Assembly: GCA_937951485.1 (NCBI GenBank)
Contig: CALEDJ010000011.1
Coordinates: 1-64,000, forward strand
Direction: 5' to 3'
DNA: 64,000 bases
From: an uncultured bacterium
Lineage (GTDB): Bacteria; Hydrogenedentota; Hydrogenedentia; Hydrogenedentales; CAILVY01
Below are positions 27,911-36,233 of this stretch, piece after piece. A program made the position numbers and the translations under genes. Position 1 is the first letter of the stretch. The number at the start of each line of letters is the position of its first letter. The notes under the pieces are model-generated. The model was not told the DNA's origin, made no database searches, and saw nothing but the letters and a program-made list of their open reading frames with translations.

Positions 27911-28275
27911 TTGCCGTTTTCCATTACCGGCTTTATGTATGGGAAAAAAGAGCGCCGGGTTCTTACGCGCCCAAACCATGAAGCATCATATCGAATTGGG
28001 TGCACCAAACCAAGGAGCGCTGCCAATGCCTGTTTGGCGGGATGATTGCTGTCGTTGGTCTTTAATACGGGTGGACAAATCCCGGTCATGCCACCTTCCA
28101 GACCGAGGGTGCCATGGAAATAAGTTTCGCGCCTTCTGCATCTCATGCGGCCAAAAAACCTTCATGTATGACCACAAAAGGCGCATAAGGCACAAAACAG
28201 GGAGATTGACGCTGTCATGTATGCTTTGAGATATGCACGCGTGAGGGGGTGGAGTATTCGGTGTGTGTTTCCATT
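27911..28275. other. Intergenic region without a supported gene
   Basis: These 365 bp lie between two minus-strand genes. The right part has short open frames on both strands, the longest 110 residues, with no ribosome binding site and no family resemblance. The left part holds the promoter of the glycosyltransferase pair (27986-28014). I see no RNA gene, repeat or mobile element here. Confidence 0.6.
27986..28014 (-). promoter_or_regulatory. Sigma-70-like promoter of the glycosyltransferase pair
   Basis: On the minus strand TTGGTT (28009-28014) and TATGAT (27986-27991) are separated by exactly 17 bases. The predicted start near 27979 leaves a leader of about 70 bases before the glycosyltransferase ATG at 27910. 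Confidence 0.6.
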
Positions 28276-29604
28276 CTATCGGCATGTGGCGGCGTATGCC
28301 GCCGCCTCGCGCATGATGCCCAGCGCGCGCACGATCGCCCCGGTTTCCTCAAAGCCATAGGACAGGCGGAACTGGCGGCGGCCCGCGGCCACCAGTGCGC
28401 CACGCGGATGCACGCAGTGTTCACCGGGGATGTAGATGACGCGGGGATGCGGGTTTTGCGCGGGGCCGTCTATCGCCGGGTCTCCGGTGGTGCGGGTCAA
28501 ATAGCGGAAGAAGGGGGACTGCTCGTGCGTCTCCACATCGCGCAGTCCAAGATAATAATAGAAGCCCGCCTGTCCGCCGGAGATGCTTTCGAGGTGCGGC
28601 CCCAGGCAGTCCTGGATTGCGCGCCCCACCGCCCGCGCCTTGTCGCGGTATCCGGTATTCACGCGGGTGATTTGCCCCGCGATGTGTTCGTCCAGCAGCA
28701 GGCTGGCCGCCTCCTGCATGATGAGCGGCGCGCTGAATCCGACATCGCTGGTCTTCTGCACCATCGCGCGCAGAAAGGGTCCCGGGGCGCCGGCCATGTA
28801 TCCGATGCGCAGGGCTGGCGCGAGAATCTTCGATAGGGTGCCGATTTCATACACCACGCCCATGTCATCGCCCCGGAGCGCCGATTCGGGCGCTTCGACT
28901 GCCGGATCGTGGATGAGCAGTTCATAGGCCTGGTCGAAGAAGATGGGGATGAGGCGGTGCTGTTCACGCGACAATCGGGCCGCCAACGCCGCCAGCGCGT
29001 GTCGTCGCGCATTGCTCAGGATGGAACACGTGGGATTGTTCACCGTCACGAAATAGAAGAACGACACCCTGTTGACGGCATCGTCCATCCCGAGCAATTG
29101 CCGTTCCAGCGCGTCCGGGTTCAGGCCGTCGGAGTCCTCCGGCACGGCCAGAATCTCGAAGCCCTTGCGCTCCAGCGTGTTGGTGTAGATGTAGTACATG
29201 GGATCGCCGGTGACGACCAAGCCCGGTGCCAGCACATCCGCAATGGCTTCCAGGAGGCTCGTCGCGCCGCTCGGCCCGATGATGATTTCGCGTCGCGCCA
29301 GCGTCGCCTCGTCCAGTCTTCCGTCATAGCGTCGCAACAAAAACCGTCGGATGGACGCGATCAGGTTGGGCGACCCCTGCGGCCCGCCATAATTGAACGC
29401 CTGCCGGTATTGGGTGCGCTGCGCCGCCACCGTCCGCATCGCTTCGAGAATCTGCGCTTCCGGTATCGTCGCCTCGTTGACATAGCCCACGCCGAGGTTG
29501 ATGTCCACGCCGTCGCGAAAATCCGTCGCAAAATCGGCCATCATCCGGTTCACCGGAGCGGGCCGCGTCGAGGCCGCACCATATCGGGAAAGACGCATCT
29601 CCAT
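28276..29604 (-). CDS. PLP-dependent aminotransferase, class I/II
   Basis: A 442-residue fold-type I aminotransferase. The PLP lysine is in IGTLSKILAPALRIGY (K259), the ring-nitrogen Asp in FFDQAYELL (D224), the Asn in VTVNNPTCS, and the phosphate-binding stretch is GPSGATSLLEA. The layout is nearest to 2-aminoadipate/aromatic aminotransferases of the MocR-like group, but without the DNA-binding domain. Substrate is uncertain. ATG at 29604 and a second at 29598 are both possible. It is divergent from the acyl-CoA-binding protein gene. Confidence 0.9.
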   Translation of the reverse strand: MEMRLSRYGAASTRPAPVNRMMADFATDFRDGVDINLGVGYVNEATIPEAQILEAMRTVAAQRTQYRQAFNYGGPQGSPNLIASIRRFLLRRYDGRLDEATLARREIIIGPSGATSLLEAIADVLAPGLVVTGDPMYYIYTNTLERKGFEILAVPEDSDGLNPDALERQLLGMDDAVNRVSFFYFVTVNNPTCSILSNARRHALAALAARLSREQHRLIPIFFDQAYELLIHDPAVEAPESALRGDDMGVVYEIGTLSKILAPALRIGYMAGAPGPFLRAMVQKTSDVGFSAPLIMQEAASLLLDEHIAGQITRVNTGYRDKARAVGRAIQDCLGPHLESISGGQAGFYYYLGLRDVETHEQSPFFRYLTRTTGDPAIDGPAQNPHPRVIYIPGEHCVHPRGALVAAGRRQFRLSYGFEETGAIVRALGIMREAAAYAATCR

Positions 29605-29736
29605 GACAAGAATAATCCCATAACATCATCAACGACGCCATTGTAGGCGGCAGCCTTGGAAAAAGGCAACGGCGCGGCGCCGCTTTGTGTGACGGCATGT
29701 CCATCTTGTCCATTCCGCCTTGGTCCTGTCCTCCGC

Positions 29737-29765
29737 TTGCATGGCGGGCTAAGATGGGGTAGAGT
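29737..29765 (+). promoter_or_regulatory. Probable promoter of the acyl-CoA-binding protein gene
   Basis: TTGCAT (29737-29742) and TAGAGT (29760-29765) have a 17-base spacer and lie about 60 bp before the ATG at 29828. The fit to consensus is moderate. Confidence 0.5.
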
Positions 29766-29827
29766 AATACCGAACGGTAGGTAAGACTGCCGGTGAATGC
29801 GGTCCAACTCAAGGAGAGGGAAAAGCC

Positions 29828-30100
29828 ATGTCAGAAGATTTGAAAGCGCGTTTTGATGTTGCCAAGCAGGAAGTGACCCAACTCTCACAAGCCCCGGATG
29901 CGCAGACGCAGTTGCGCCTTTATGGGCTTTACAAACAGAGCACCGTCGGTAATTGCACCGGTTCGCGTCCGGGCATGCTCGACTTCGCAGGCCGCGCCAA
30001 GTACGACGCATGGAAGGCGTTGGAAGGCATGAGCCAGGAAGACGCAATGCAGAAATACATCGAACTGGTCGAAGAATTGAAGGCGGCGGACAAGAAATAG
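29828..30100 (+). CDS. Acyl-CoA-binding protein (ACBP)
   Basis: A 90-residue protein that is one complete ACBP domain. The ligand-binding signature is plain: LYGLYKQSTVG followed by KYDAWKALEGMSQEDAMQKY. ACBP holds long-chain acyl-CoA esters in the cytoplasm and feeds lipid metabolism. It is common in eukaryotes and patchy in bacteria. AAGGAGAGG lies a little upstream of the ATG. The gene stands alone between an aminotransferase and a UroD-like gene, so its partner pathway is not shown by context. Confidence 0.93.
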   Translation: MSEDLKARFDVAKQEVTQLSQAPDAQTQLRLYGLYKQSTVGNCTGSRPGMLDFAGRAKYDAWKALEGMSQEDAMQKYIELVEELKAADKK

Positions 30101-30205
30101 GGGAAATGCCGCAGGGCCGCCCGTGGACCTGTTTGGAGTACAGGCTTCAGCCTGTTGTGAGTCGGGCGGGCCGCCCGCGGCTCCAGGCGGGATATTGGCG
30201 AACAT

Positions 30206-30240
30206 CAGGGAACCAGCCTGCCATTGAGGCTGGTTCCCTG
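30206..30240 (+). terminator. Perfect 14-bp stem-loop downstream of ACBP gene
   Basis: CAGGGAACCAGCCT (30206-30219) pairs perfectly with AGGCTGGTTCCCTG (30227-30240) around a 7-base loop. Two smaller hairpins, ACAGGC-TTCA-GCCTGT and one on GGGCGG/CCGCCC, lie just before it. No U-run follows, so a classic intrinsic terminator is not certain; it may be a REP-like element. Confidence 0.45.
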
Positions 30241-30261
30241 CCTTCTGAGCGAAGCCCACTC

Positions 30262-30308
30262 TGCGTCCTTGTTATCCTTGTTGTCTTTGCTGTCCTTGCT
30301 GTCCTTAT
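30262..30308. repeat. Short TCCTTG/TGTCC low-complexity repeat
   Basis: Five imperfect copies of a nine-base unit such as GTCCTTGCT lie just before the second UroD-like gene. This is the complement of the purine-rich arm seen at 18751-18803 and 33262-33361. Confidence 0.7.
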
Positions 30309-30346
30309 GTGGTATGCTTTTCCGATTTCCGCAAAAGGAACGCACA

Positions 30347-31501
30347 ATGCGCACGTCTCTCGAACGATTCAATGACTGTATGCAATATCGGTCCAGCGAC
30401 CGCCGGCCGAATCATGAATTGGGTGTGTGGCCGCAGACGGCGCAGCGCTGGCGCGACGAAAATCCGGAGGCCGTGCGGGATTTCACCTGGGACTGGTTTG
30501 TGGATGAACCCGCCCTGGATTTCGACCGCCGCGAATACATTCCCATCAACTACGGGATGATTCCGCCCTTCGAGCCGGAAGTAATCGAGGAGACTCCCGA
30601 ATACATCGTCGCCCGGGACCGGCTGGGCATTGTCACGCGGGCGCTGAAGGCCGGCACGGTCAACGGGTGCCGGATGAGCATGGATCAGCACCTGTCGCAT
30701 CCCGTGGCCTGTCTGGAGGACTTCCAGGACATCAAGCGCCGTCTGGTCCCCGCGTTGCCGGAACGCTATCCGCCTGACCTTGACGCGATGATCGCCCGCT
30801 GGAAAACCCGCGATTATCCGCTCACGCTCGGTCAGAATGGCGCGGCGAACGGTTTCTACTGGCGCGCGCGGGAATTCATGGGCACGGAGGCGCTGTCCTT
30901 CGCATTCTTTGAGCAGCCCGAACTGGTGCATGAAATCATGGAGTGCTATTGTGAACTCATCATCGAAACCAGCCGTCCCGTGCTCGAAAAGATCACCGTG
31001 GATTGCTTCGTCCTGAACGAAGACTTCGCCATGAAATCCGGACCGCTCCTGGGACCGGACCTTTACCGCGAATTCATATTGCCACGACTCAAACGCATGG
31101 TGGACTTCTTCCGCGGCCAGGGGGTTCGCCATTTCGCGGTGGATTCCGACGGCGATCCCGCCCCGCTGATTCCGCTCATGATGGATGCGGGGGTGGACGT
31201 CATCTGGCCCATTGAACGCGCCGCCGGCGTCAGCCCGGTGATGTGGCGCAAGCGTTTCGGTAAGGAACTGCGCCTGTGGGGCGGGGTGGACAAGCGCGAA
31301 CTCGCCAAAGGCCCTGAAGCCATCCGCACCCATCTGCGCGAATTCATCCCTCTTATCGAAGAGGGCGGCTTCATCCCTACCGTGGACCACACCGTCCCGC
31401 CCGACGTTTCCTGGGATAACTTCCGCTACTACATGGACTGCAAGATGGCGTTGCTGGCAGGCGACTTCGGGAAACTGCAGCGAAATTCAAAGGCGCTTTG
31501 A
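30347..31501 (+). CDS. Uroporphyrinogen decarboxylase family protein (UroD-like)
   Basis: A 384-residue protein of the UroD superfamily, distant from both HemE and the MtaA-like protein at 20690. Landmarks are FVLNEDFAMKSGPLLGPDLYREF and FAVDSDGDPAPLIP, where the methyltransferase His-x-Cys zinc site is replaced by DSDGD. It may therefore not be a zinc methyltransferase. AAAAGGAA with a six-base spacer supports the ATG at 30347; the longer frame upstream runs through the low-complexity repeat. It has no corrinoid partner nearby. parA follows 70 bp later on the same strand. Function unknown. Confidence 0.8.
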   Translation: MRTSLERFNDCMQYRSSDRRPNHELGVWPQTAQRWRDENPEAVRDFTWDWFVDEPALDFDRREYIPINYGMIPPFEPEVIEETPEYIVARDRLGIVTRALKAGTVNGCRMSMDQHLSHPVACLEDFQDIKRRLVPALPERYPPDLDAMIARWKTRDYPLTLGQNGAANGFYWRAREFMGTEALSFAFFEQPELVHEIMECYCELIIETSRPVLEKITVDCFVLNEDFAMKSGPLLGPDLYREFILPRLKRMVDFFRGQGVRHFAVDSDGDPAPLIPLMMDAGVDVIWPIERAAGVSPVMWRKRFGKELRLWGGVDKRELAKGPEAIRTHLREFIPLIEEGGFIPTVDHTVPPDVSWDNFRYYMDCKMALLAGDFGKLQRNSKAL

Positions 31502-31571
31502 CATGCCCGTGAAATGGGCCGTATCATACCGATTCTTGTCCGGGTGAATCGCCGCTTTCCTTGGGATCAGC

Positions 31572-32330
31572 ATGGGACGGGTCACAGCCATTGCCAACCA
31601 GAAGGGCGGGGTCGGAAAGACGACGACCGCCGTGAACCTTGCCGCCTGCCTGGCGGCGGGGGGGCGATCGGTATTGCTGGCGGACTTTGACCCGCAGGGC
31701 AACGCGACCCAGGGCTTGGGGGTAAACAAAAACACCCTGGAAAACACCGTTTACGATGCGCTGGTCAACGGCGTCGCGATGGAGGAGGTGGTGCTGCCGA
31801 CAGAGGTGGATATGCTGCGGCTGGCGCCGTCCAACCGCGACCTGGTCGGCGCGGAAGTGGAACTGGTCGGGGTCGAACGGCGGGAATATGTCCTCCGGGA
31901 TCGCTTGGCGGCCGTGCGGGATGCCTATAATCGAATCATCATTGACTGCCCGCCGTCGCTGAGCCTGCTGACGTTGAATGCGTTGGTGGCGGCGGACGAT
32001 GTCATCATCCCGCTCCAATGCGAGTACTATGCATTGGAGGGGCTGAGCGAACTGTTGCAGACCGTGATCCTGGTGCGTGACAAACTGAATCCCTCGCTGC
32101 GCGTATTGGGCGTATTGCTGACAATGCACCAGCACACGAACCTGTCGCGACAGGTGATGGAGGATGTGCGGGGCTATCTCGGCGGCAAGGTCTTTGACAC
32201 GGTGATCCCGCGCAATGTGACGTTGAGCGAAGCGCCGAGTTTCGGGAAACCGGTAATCCTGTATGATCTGAAATCGCCCGGGGCACAGGCATACATGGCC
32301 CTGGCGCGGGAGGTGATATCGCGTGGTTAA
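31572..32330 (+). CDS. parA: Chromosome partitioning ATPase ParA/Soj
   Basis: A 252-residue ParA. The deviant Walker A is QKGGVGKTTTAVNLAA, Walker A' is LLADFDPQGNAT, and Walker B is IIIDCPPSLSLLT. ParA binds DNA as an ATP dimer and moves ParB-parS complexes to segregate the chromosome. It overlaps parB by 8 bases. The chromosomal Soj/Spo0J type is indicated by its short N-terminus, without the extra helix of plasmid type Ia proteins. No parS site of the usual TGTTTCACGTGAAACA type was found nearby. Confidence 0.95.
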   Translation: MGRVTAIANQKGGVGKTTTAVNLAACLAAGGRSVLLADFDPQGNATQGLGVNKNTLENTVYDALVNGVAMEEVVLPTEVDMLRLAPSNRDLVGAEVELVGVERREYVLRDRLAAVRDAYNRIIIDCPPSLSLLTLNALVAADDVIIPLQCEYYALEGLSELLQTVILVRDKLNPSLRVLGVLLTMHQHTNLSRQVMEDVRGYLGGKVFDTVIPRNVTLSEAPSFGKPVILYDLKSPGAQAYMALAREVISRG

Positions 32331-33240
32331 AACAAAGAAGAAAGGCTTGGGCAAGGGCCTGAGCGCATTGATCGGCGATAACGCTGCCGCCCTGCCACCC
32401 GCGTCCGCATTGAACGGCGCAACCGTCGGCCCTGCGGCTGAAACCGTGGGGACCCCGGACGGATCGCAACTCATCTTCCTCAACCCGGCGGAAATCCTTC
32501 CCAATCCACGCCAGCCGAGACGGGGCTTCGATGAGGTCGCATTAGAGGAACTGGCGGCATCCATCCGCCGCGACGGCGTGCAGGAACCGGTCATTGTGCG
32601 CCGCACCGCAGCGGGCTACGAACTGGTCAGCGGCGAGCGCCGCGTGCGCGCCTGTATTCTGGCTGACCTGCCGCAGATTCCCGCCATCTGCCGCGATGTC
32701 TCCGACCGCGACATGCTCAAACTGGGACTAATCGAAAACATCCAGCGTGAAGATCTGAACCCGATCGAACTGGCGGGGGCGTACCAGGCATTGATTGACG
32801 AGTTCAAGTGGACGCAAGAGGAACTGGCGATGGAGGTGGGCAAGAACCGCGCCACCGTCACCAACACGCTGCGCCTGCTGCATCTGCCGGACGTGCTCCA
32901 GCAGCAGGTGGCCGACGGCTCGTTGAGCATGGGGCACGCCAAGGCGCTGTTGTCCATTTCATCGCCGGCAGCGCAACTGGCCGCCGCACGCAAAATCGTC
33001 AAGCAGGGCTTGTCTGTGCGGCAGGCGGAGAAACTCGCTGCGGAAACCTCGCCGAAACCGAAGAAAACTGCACCCAAAGACCCGAATATCGCCGCCATTG
33101 AAGACGATTTGCGGCGGAGCCTGGGCGCAAAAGTGCGTATCAAGTCGCAGCAGGGCGGCAAAGGCCGCATCGAGATTGAATACTTCGATCTCGACGAACT
33201 CGACCGTTTGTTGGATTTGCTGCGGGTGCGCCGCAGTTGA
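32323..33240 (+). CDS. parB: Chromosome partitioning protein ParB/Spo0J
   Basis: A 305-residue ParB. The N-terminus [12 protein letters not shown] is typical of chromosomal ParB. The CTP-binding ParB domain has [17 protein letters not shown] and the GERRVRA box. It is followed by the helix-turn-helix ([19 protein letters not shown]) and a C-terminal dimerisation segment. The start is a GTG at 32323 inside the 3' end of parA, indicating coupled translation. The end of the gene runs into a purine-rich repeat spacer before serS. Confidence 0.95.
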   Translation: MVKTKKKGLGKGLSALIGDNAAALPPASALNGATVGPAAETVGTPDGSQLIFLNPAEILPNPRQPRRGFDEVALEELAASIRRDGVQEPVIVRRTAAGYELVSGERRVRACILADLPQIPAICRDVSDRDMLKLGLIENIQREDLNPIELAGAYQALIDEFKWTQEELAMEVGKNRATVTNTLRLLHLPDVLQQQVADGSLSMGHAKALLSISSPAAQLAAARKIVKQGLSVRQAEKLAAETSPKPKKTAPKDPNIAAIEDDLRRSLGAKVRIKSQQGGKGRIEIEYFDLDELDRLLDLLRVRRS

Positions 33241-33261
33241 AGAGAGCGAGAACGACCTCCT

Positions 33262-33361
33262 GCAAAGGACAGCAAGGATGCAAGGAACACAAAGGACGCA
33301 AGGGACATAAAGGCGGCAAGGCGGGTAAGGTCGCAAACGGCGGCAAGGACAACAAGGACGG
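33262..33361. repeat. Purine-rich AAGGACA low-complexity repeat
   Basis: About ten imperfect copies of a nine- to ten-base AAGGAC-type unit fill the spacer between parB and serS. The stretch is open in frame with serS and would encode a Lys/Gly-rich tail of about 64 residues starting from a TTG. The absence of such a tail in the serS family shows that it is not part of the enzyme. Confidence 0.75.
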
Positions 33362-33428
33362 CGCAAACAGTAGTGGCGAAAAAAAGCATGGGAAACGTCA
33401 AGCGCGAGAAGGGCACGTAGAACTTCGT

Positions 33429-34703
33429 ATGCTGGACATCAAACTCTTGAGAGAACAACCGGATGTGGTGCGCGAGGCGCTGGCGCGCCGGGGCGCGCTG
33501 ATAGACCTCGAGGCCATTCTGGCCATTGACGCGCGCCGCCGGAAACTGCTCTATGAAGTGGAGCAGTTGCGCGCGGAGCAGAACCGCGCTTCCGGGGAAA
33601 TCGCCGCGCGCAAGCGCGCGGGGGACAGCGCGGACGATGCGATTGCCGCAATGAAACAGGTCAGCGATCAAATCAAGAGGCTGGAGGAGCAGGTGCGCGA
33701 TGCGGAGGCGGAGTTTTCCGCGGCGACGCTCACGCTGCCGAACATTCCCGATGCCAGTGTGCCGATTGGCAAGGACGAATCCGCGAACCGGGTCGAACGC
33801 CACTGGGGCGTTCCGCCGACGTTTTCTTTTGAACCCAAAGATCATGTGGCGCTGGGCGAAGCGCTCGGCATTCTTGATTTCGAGCGCGCCGCGAAACTTG
33901 CCCGGGCGCGCTTTGTGTTGTCCCGCGGAGCCGGCGCGCAACTCGAACGCGCGCTGATCAGTTTCATGCTCGATGTCCACACGCGCGAACACGGTTACAC
34001 CGAGGTGCTGCCGCCGTTTCTGGTCAATTCCGACTGCATGCGCGGCACCGGGCAACTGCCCAAGTTCGCCGACGACCTCTTCCGCGTGGCGGATGCCGAC
34101 TTGTGGCTCATCTCCACGGCGGAAGTGCCGGTGACCAATATTTTCCGGGATGAAATTCTGCGCGACGAGGCCCTGCCCATCCGCTACGCCGCCTATACGC
34201 CGTGCTTCCGCAGCGAAGCAGGCTCCTACGGCAAGGACACGCGCGGCATGATCCGCGTACACCAGTTCAACAAGGTCGAACTGGTGCAGTTCACACGGCC
34301 CGAGGAATCCTGGGACGCGCTGGAGCAACTTACCGCAAACGCGGAGGCCATCCTGCAAAAACTGGGACTGGCCTATCGCGTCGTCACGCTGTGCACGGGC
34401 GATCTCGGTTTCTCCGCCGCGAAAACCTGCGACCTCGAAGTATGGATGCCCGGTCAGAACGCCTATCGCGAGATCAGTTCCTGCTCGAACTTCACCGATT
34501 TTCAGGCGCGCCGCGCCAACATCCGCTTCAAGCGCGGCAAGAAACCGGAGTTTGTGCACACCCTGAACGGATCGGGGCTGGCGGTCGGGCGGACCGTGGT
34601 CGCTATCCTCGAAAACTATCAGCAGGAAGACGGCACCGTGACGATCCCGGAGGTGTTGCGGTCCTATATGGGCGGCCTTGAGCGCATCGGGGAAGGGTCA
34701 TGA
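33429..34703 (+). CDS. serS: Serine--tRNA ligase
   Basis: A 424-residue seryl-tRNA synthetase, the usual length. The N-terminal helical arm for tRNA-Ser binding (about 30-105) is present. The class II motifs follow: motif 2 with [20 protein letters not shown] and motif 3 with [18 protein letters not shown]. The Ser-binding loop STAEVPVT is intact. I chose the ATG at 33429 ([14 protein letters not shown]), as in other SerRS; the upstream open extension is repeat sequence. The ribosome binding site is weak. The stop overlaps the sirtuin start by 4 bases (ATGA). Confidence 0.96.
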   Translation: MLDIKLLREQPDVVREALARRGALIDLEAILAIDARRRKLLYEVEQLRAEQNRASGEIAARKRAGDSADDAIAAMKQVSDQIKRLEEQVRDAEAEFSAATLTLPNIPDASVPIGKDESANRVERHWGVPPTFSFEPKDHVALGEALGILDFERAAKLARARFVLSRGAGAQLERALISFMLDVHTREHGYTEVLPPFLVNSDCMRGTGQLPKFADDLFRVADADLWLISTAEVPVTNIFRDEILRDEALPIRYAAYTPCFRSEAGSYGKDTRGMIRVHQFNKVELVQFTRPEESWDALEQLTANAEAILQKLGLAYRVVTLCTGDLGFSAAKTCDLEVWMPGQNAYREISSCSNFTDFQARRANIRFKRGKKPEFVHTLNGSGLAVGRTVVAILENYQQEDGTVTIPEVLRSYMGGLERIGEGS

Positions 34704-35446
34704 AGGATATTTATGCGGAAGCGGCGGACAGGATTCGCAATGCGCAGTGCGTGATTGCCGTGACCGGGGCCGGCGCATCGGTCGAGAGCGGCATTCCCGA
34801 TTTCCGCAGCCCCGGCGGGCTGTGGACGAAGTATCCGCCCTTTGAATATGCCACGATCGAGGCGTTTCATGAAGACCCCGACAAGGTATGGGTCATGTTC
34901 TACGAACTGGGCGAAACCCTGATGAAGGCTGAGCCGAACCCGGCGCACTATGCCCTGGCGCGTCTTGAGGAGAAAGGTTTTTTAACGGCGATCATCACGC
35001 AGAACATTGACGCGCTGCATCAACGCGCCGGCAGCAGTACCGTCATCGAATATCACGGCAACGCCGATACCCTGGCCTGCTCGGCGTGTTTCCGCAAACG
35101 GCGCATGGACATCTCCCACCGCGACCATGGCGCGCCCAGATGCGAATGCGGGGGGTATATGAAACCCGACGTGGTGCTATTCGGAGAGATCATTCCGCCG
35201 CAGGCGCTGCTGCAATCCGAGACCCTCGCGCGCACCTGCGATGCGCTCATCATCGTGGGCACTTCGGCCCAGGTCTATCCCGCCGCCGGGCTGCCCTATA
35301 CCGCCAAGGATTGCGGCGCCTACATCATTGAGTGTAACGTCCAGCCCACCGATTTCACGCGCGCCATCACCGATGCATTTCTCCAAGGCCCCGCCGGTAA
35401 AACCCTCCCGCGTCTCGCGGATATGGTCATCGGCGACGCAGCCTGA
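34700..35446 (+). CDS. NAD-dependent protein deacylase, Sir2 family
   Basis: A 248-residue sirtuin that removes acyl groups from lysines using NAD. The NAD-binding stretch [16 protein letters not shown], the TQNIDALH motif, the catalytic His in EYHGNADT, and four zinc cysteines (CSAC and, after 24 residues, CEC plus its partner) are visible. The start codon overlaps the serS stop, so the two are translated together. Such a link between a tRNA synthetase and a deacylase hints that SerRS or translation could be a target, but this is inference. Confidence 0.93.
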   Translation: MKDIYAEAADRIRNAQCVIAVTGAGASVESGIPDFRSPGGLWTKYPPFEYATIEAFHEDPDKVWVMFYELGETLMKAEPNPAHYALARLEEKGFLTAIITQNIDALHQRAGSSTVIEYHGNADTLACSACFRKRRMDISHRDHGAPRCECGGYMKPDVVLFGEIIPPQALLQSETLARTCDALIIVGTSAQVYPAAGLPYTAKDCGAYIIECNVQPTDFTRAITDAFLQGPAGKTLPRLADMVIGDAA

Positions 35447-35517
35447 CCCTGACCCATGAAGACGCCCTCTCTGGATTGCGTGATATTCTCTACATGTCAC
35501 GTATGTGCCAACCGTGC

Positions 35518-35523
35518 TATAAT
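35518..35523 (+). promoter_or_regulatory. Probable -10 box of the toxin-antitoxin operon
   Basis: TATAAT at 35518-35523 lies about 30 bp before the antitoxin ATG. No good -35 box is seen at the right distance. The short dyad ACATGTCACGTATGT just upstream could be an operator for autoregulation. Function is inferred from position. Confidence 0.4.
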
Positions 35524-35551
35524 CATAATGCAGCATACGGAGAACAAGCAA

Positions 35552-35785
35552 ATGTCATATGAAGGACATGTAAAGAACGGCGTCGTCATCCTTGATGAGC
35601 CAGCGCCGCTGAAGGACGGGACAAAGGTTCGGGTCGAAATTGTGACATAAGGCAAACCGCAACGATCAACCGAACAAAAACCCTTGGCTGAACGTCTGGC
35701 GATGGTGATTGGCAAAGCCGAAAACCTGCCTTCGGACTCGTCGGAAAACCACGACGATTATCTTCGAGAAGAACACTGTGGATGA
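35552..35785 (+). pseudogene. Antitoxin of DUF104-like family with an in-frame stop
   Basis: The frame begins MSYEGHVKNGVVILDEPAPL, the typical N-terminus of short AbrB/DUF104-like antitoxins, and reaches a TAA at codon 33 (35648-35650). Without that stop the same frame continues for 44 more codons (KPLAERLAMVIGKAENLPSD, then SENHDDYL), exactly the expected C-terminal half that binds the toxin. It ends in TGA, overlapping the toxin ATG as an ATGA junction. One nonsense change therefore separates this from a 77-residue antitoxin. GGAG lies upstream of the ATG. Assembly error is the alternative. Confidence 0.8.
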
Positions 35786-36186
35786 GGGAAATCTTTGGTG
35801 ACACGTCTTTCTATCAAGCCTTGATCAATCCGCGCGATGCATGGCATGCCAAAGCCGTAGATTTCAGCCGTGGCTGCGATGGCGACAGCGTCACCACCCA
35901 GTATGTGCTCGTGGAACCTGGGGCGCTCATGGCTCGGTCGCATATGCGGCCTTTCTTCATTGAACTCATAGATCGGTTAGGTGCCGATCCAGCCACATGC
36001 ATCGCGCCGGCTTCGTCTGAACTTTTCGAGTCCGGTTTTTCCTTATTCGCCCGACGCACCGACAAGGAATGGTCTTTGACGGACACTATCTCGTCCGCAA
36101 TGATAGCGCAGCGCGGCATCAAAGAGGTTGTTGGCACGGATCGCCACTTTGAGCAAGCGGGATTCCGGTTGCTCCTGAGGCGGTGA
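35782..36186 (+). CDS. PIN-domain toxin (VapC-like ribonuclease)
   Basis: A 134-residue PIN-domain protein, the usual length. All four acidic metal ligands can be seen: D7 in FGDTSFYQAL, E45 in YVLVEPGAL, D101 in SLTDTISSAMI and D120 in GTDRHFEQAGF. VapC toxins cut tRNA or rRNA. The start overlaps the stop of the antitoxin frame by 4 bases. Because the antitoxin is interrupted while the toxin looks intact, the toxin is either unexpressed, weak, or held by another antitoxin. A hairpin terminator follows. Confidence 0.88.
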   Translation: MREIFGDTSFYQALINPRDAWHAKAVDFSRGCDGDSVTTQYVLVEPGALMARSHMRPFFIELIDRLGADPATCIAPASSELFESGFSLFARRTDKEWSLTDTISSAMIAQRGIKEVVGTDRHFEQAGFRLLLRR

Positions 36187-36196
36187 AACGCCGTTT

Positions 36197-36215
36197 CCGG
36201 AAGATTTTCTTCCGG
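36197..36215. terminator. Stem-loop between convergent toxin and adk genes
   Basis: CCGGAAGA (36197-36204) and TCTTCCGG (36208-36215) form a perfect 8-bp stem with a 3-base loop, followed on the plus strand by GTTTCGTCGTTACTTTCC. It sits 11 bp after the toxin stop and before the adk stop, so it could end transcripts from both sides. Confidence 0.5.
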
Positions 36216-36233
36216 GTTTCGTCGTTACTTTCC

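Noticed and set aside
27897..28229. 110-residue Cys-containing frame on the plus strand
   Set aside because: No ribosome binding site, it overlaps the glycosyltransferase start and its promoter, and it resembles no family.
30224..30346. Upstream extension of the second UroD-like gene with a Leu/Ser-rich stretch like a signal peptide
   Set aside because: The Leu/Ser run is translated from the TCCTTG repeat; AAAAGGAA sits right before the ATG at 30347, and UroD proteins are cytoplasmic.
33237..33428. N-terminal Lys/Gly-rich extension of SerRS
   Set aside because: It is encoded by the AAGGACA repeat and starts from a TTG; known SerRS begin at the [10 protein letters not shown] position (33429).
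31500..33428. parS site near parAB
   Set aside because: I looked for the usual 16-base TGTTTCACGTGAAACA-like palindrome and saw none in this stretch.
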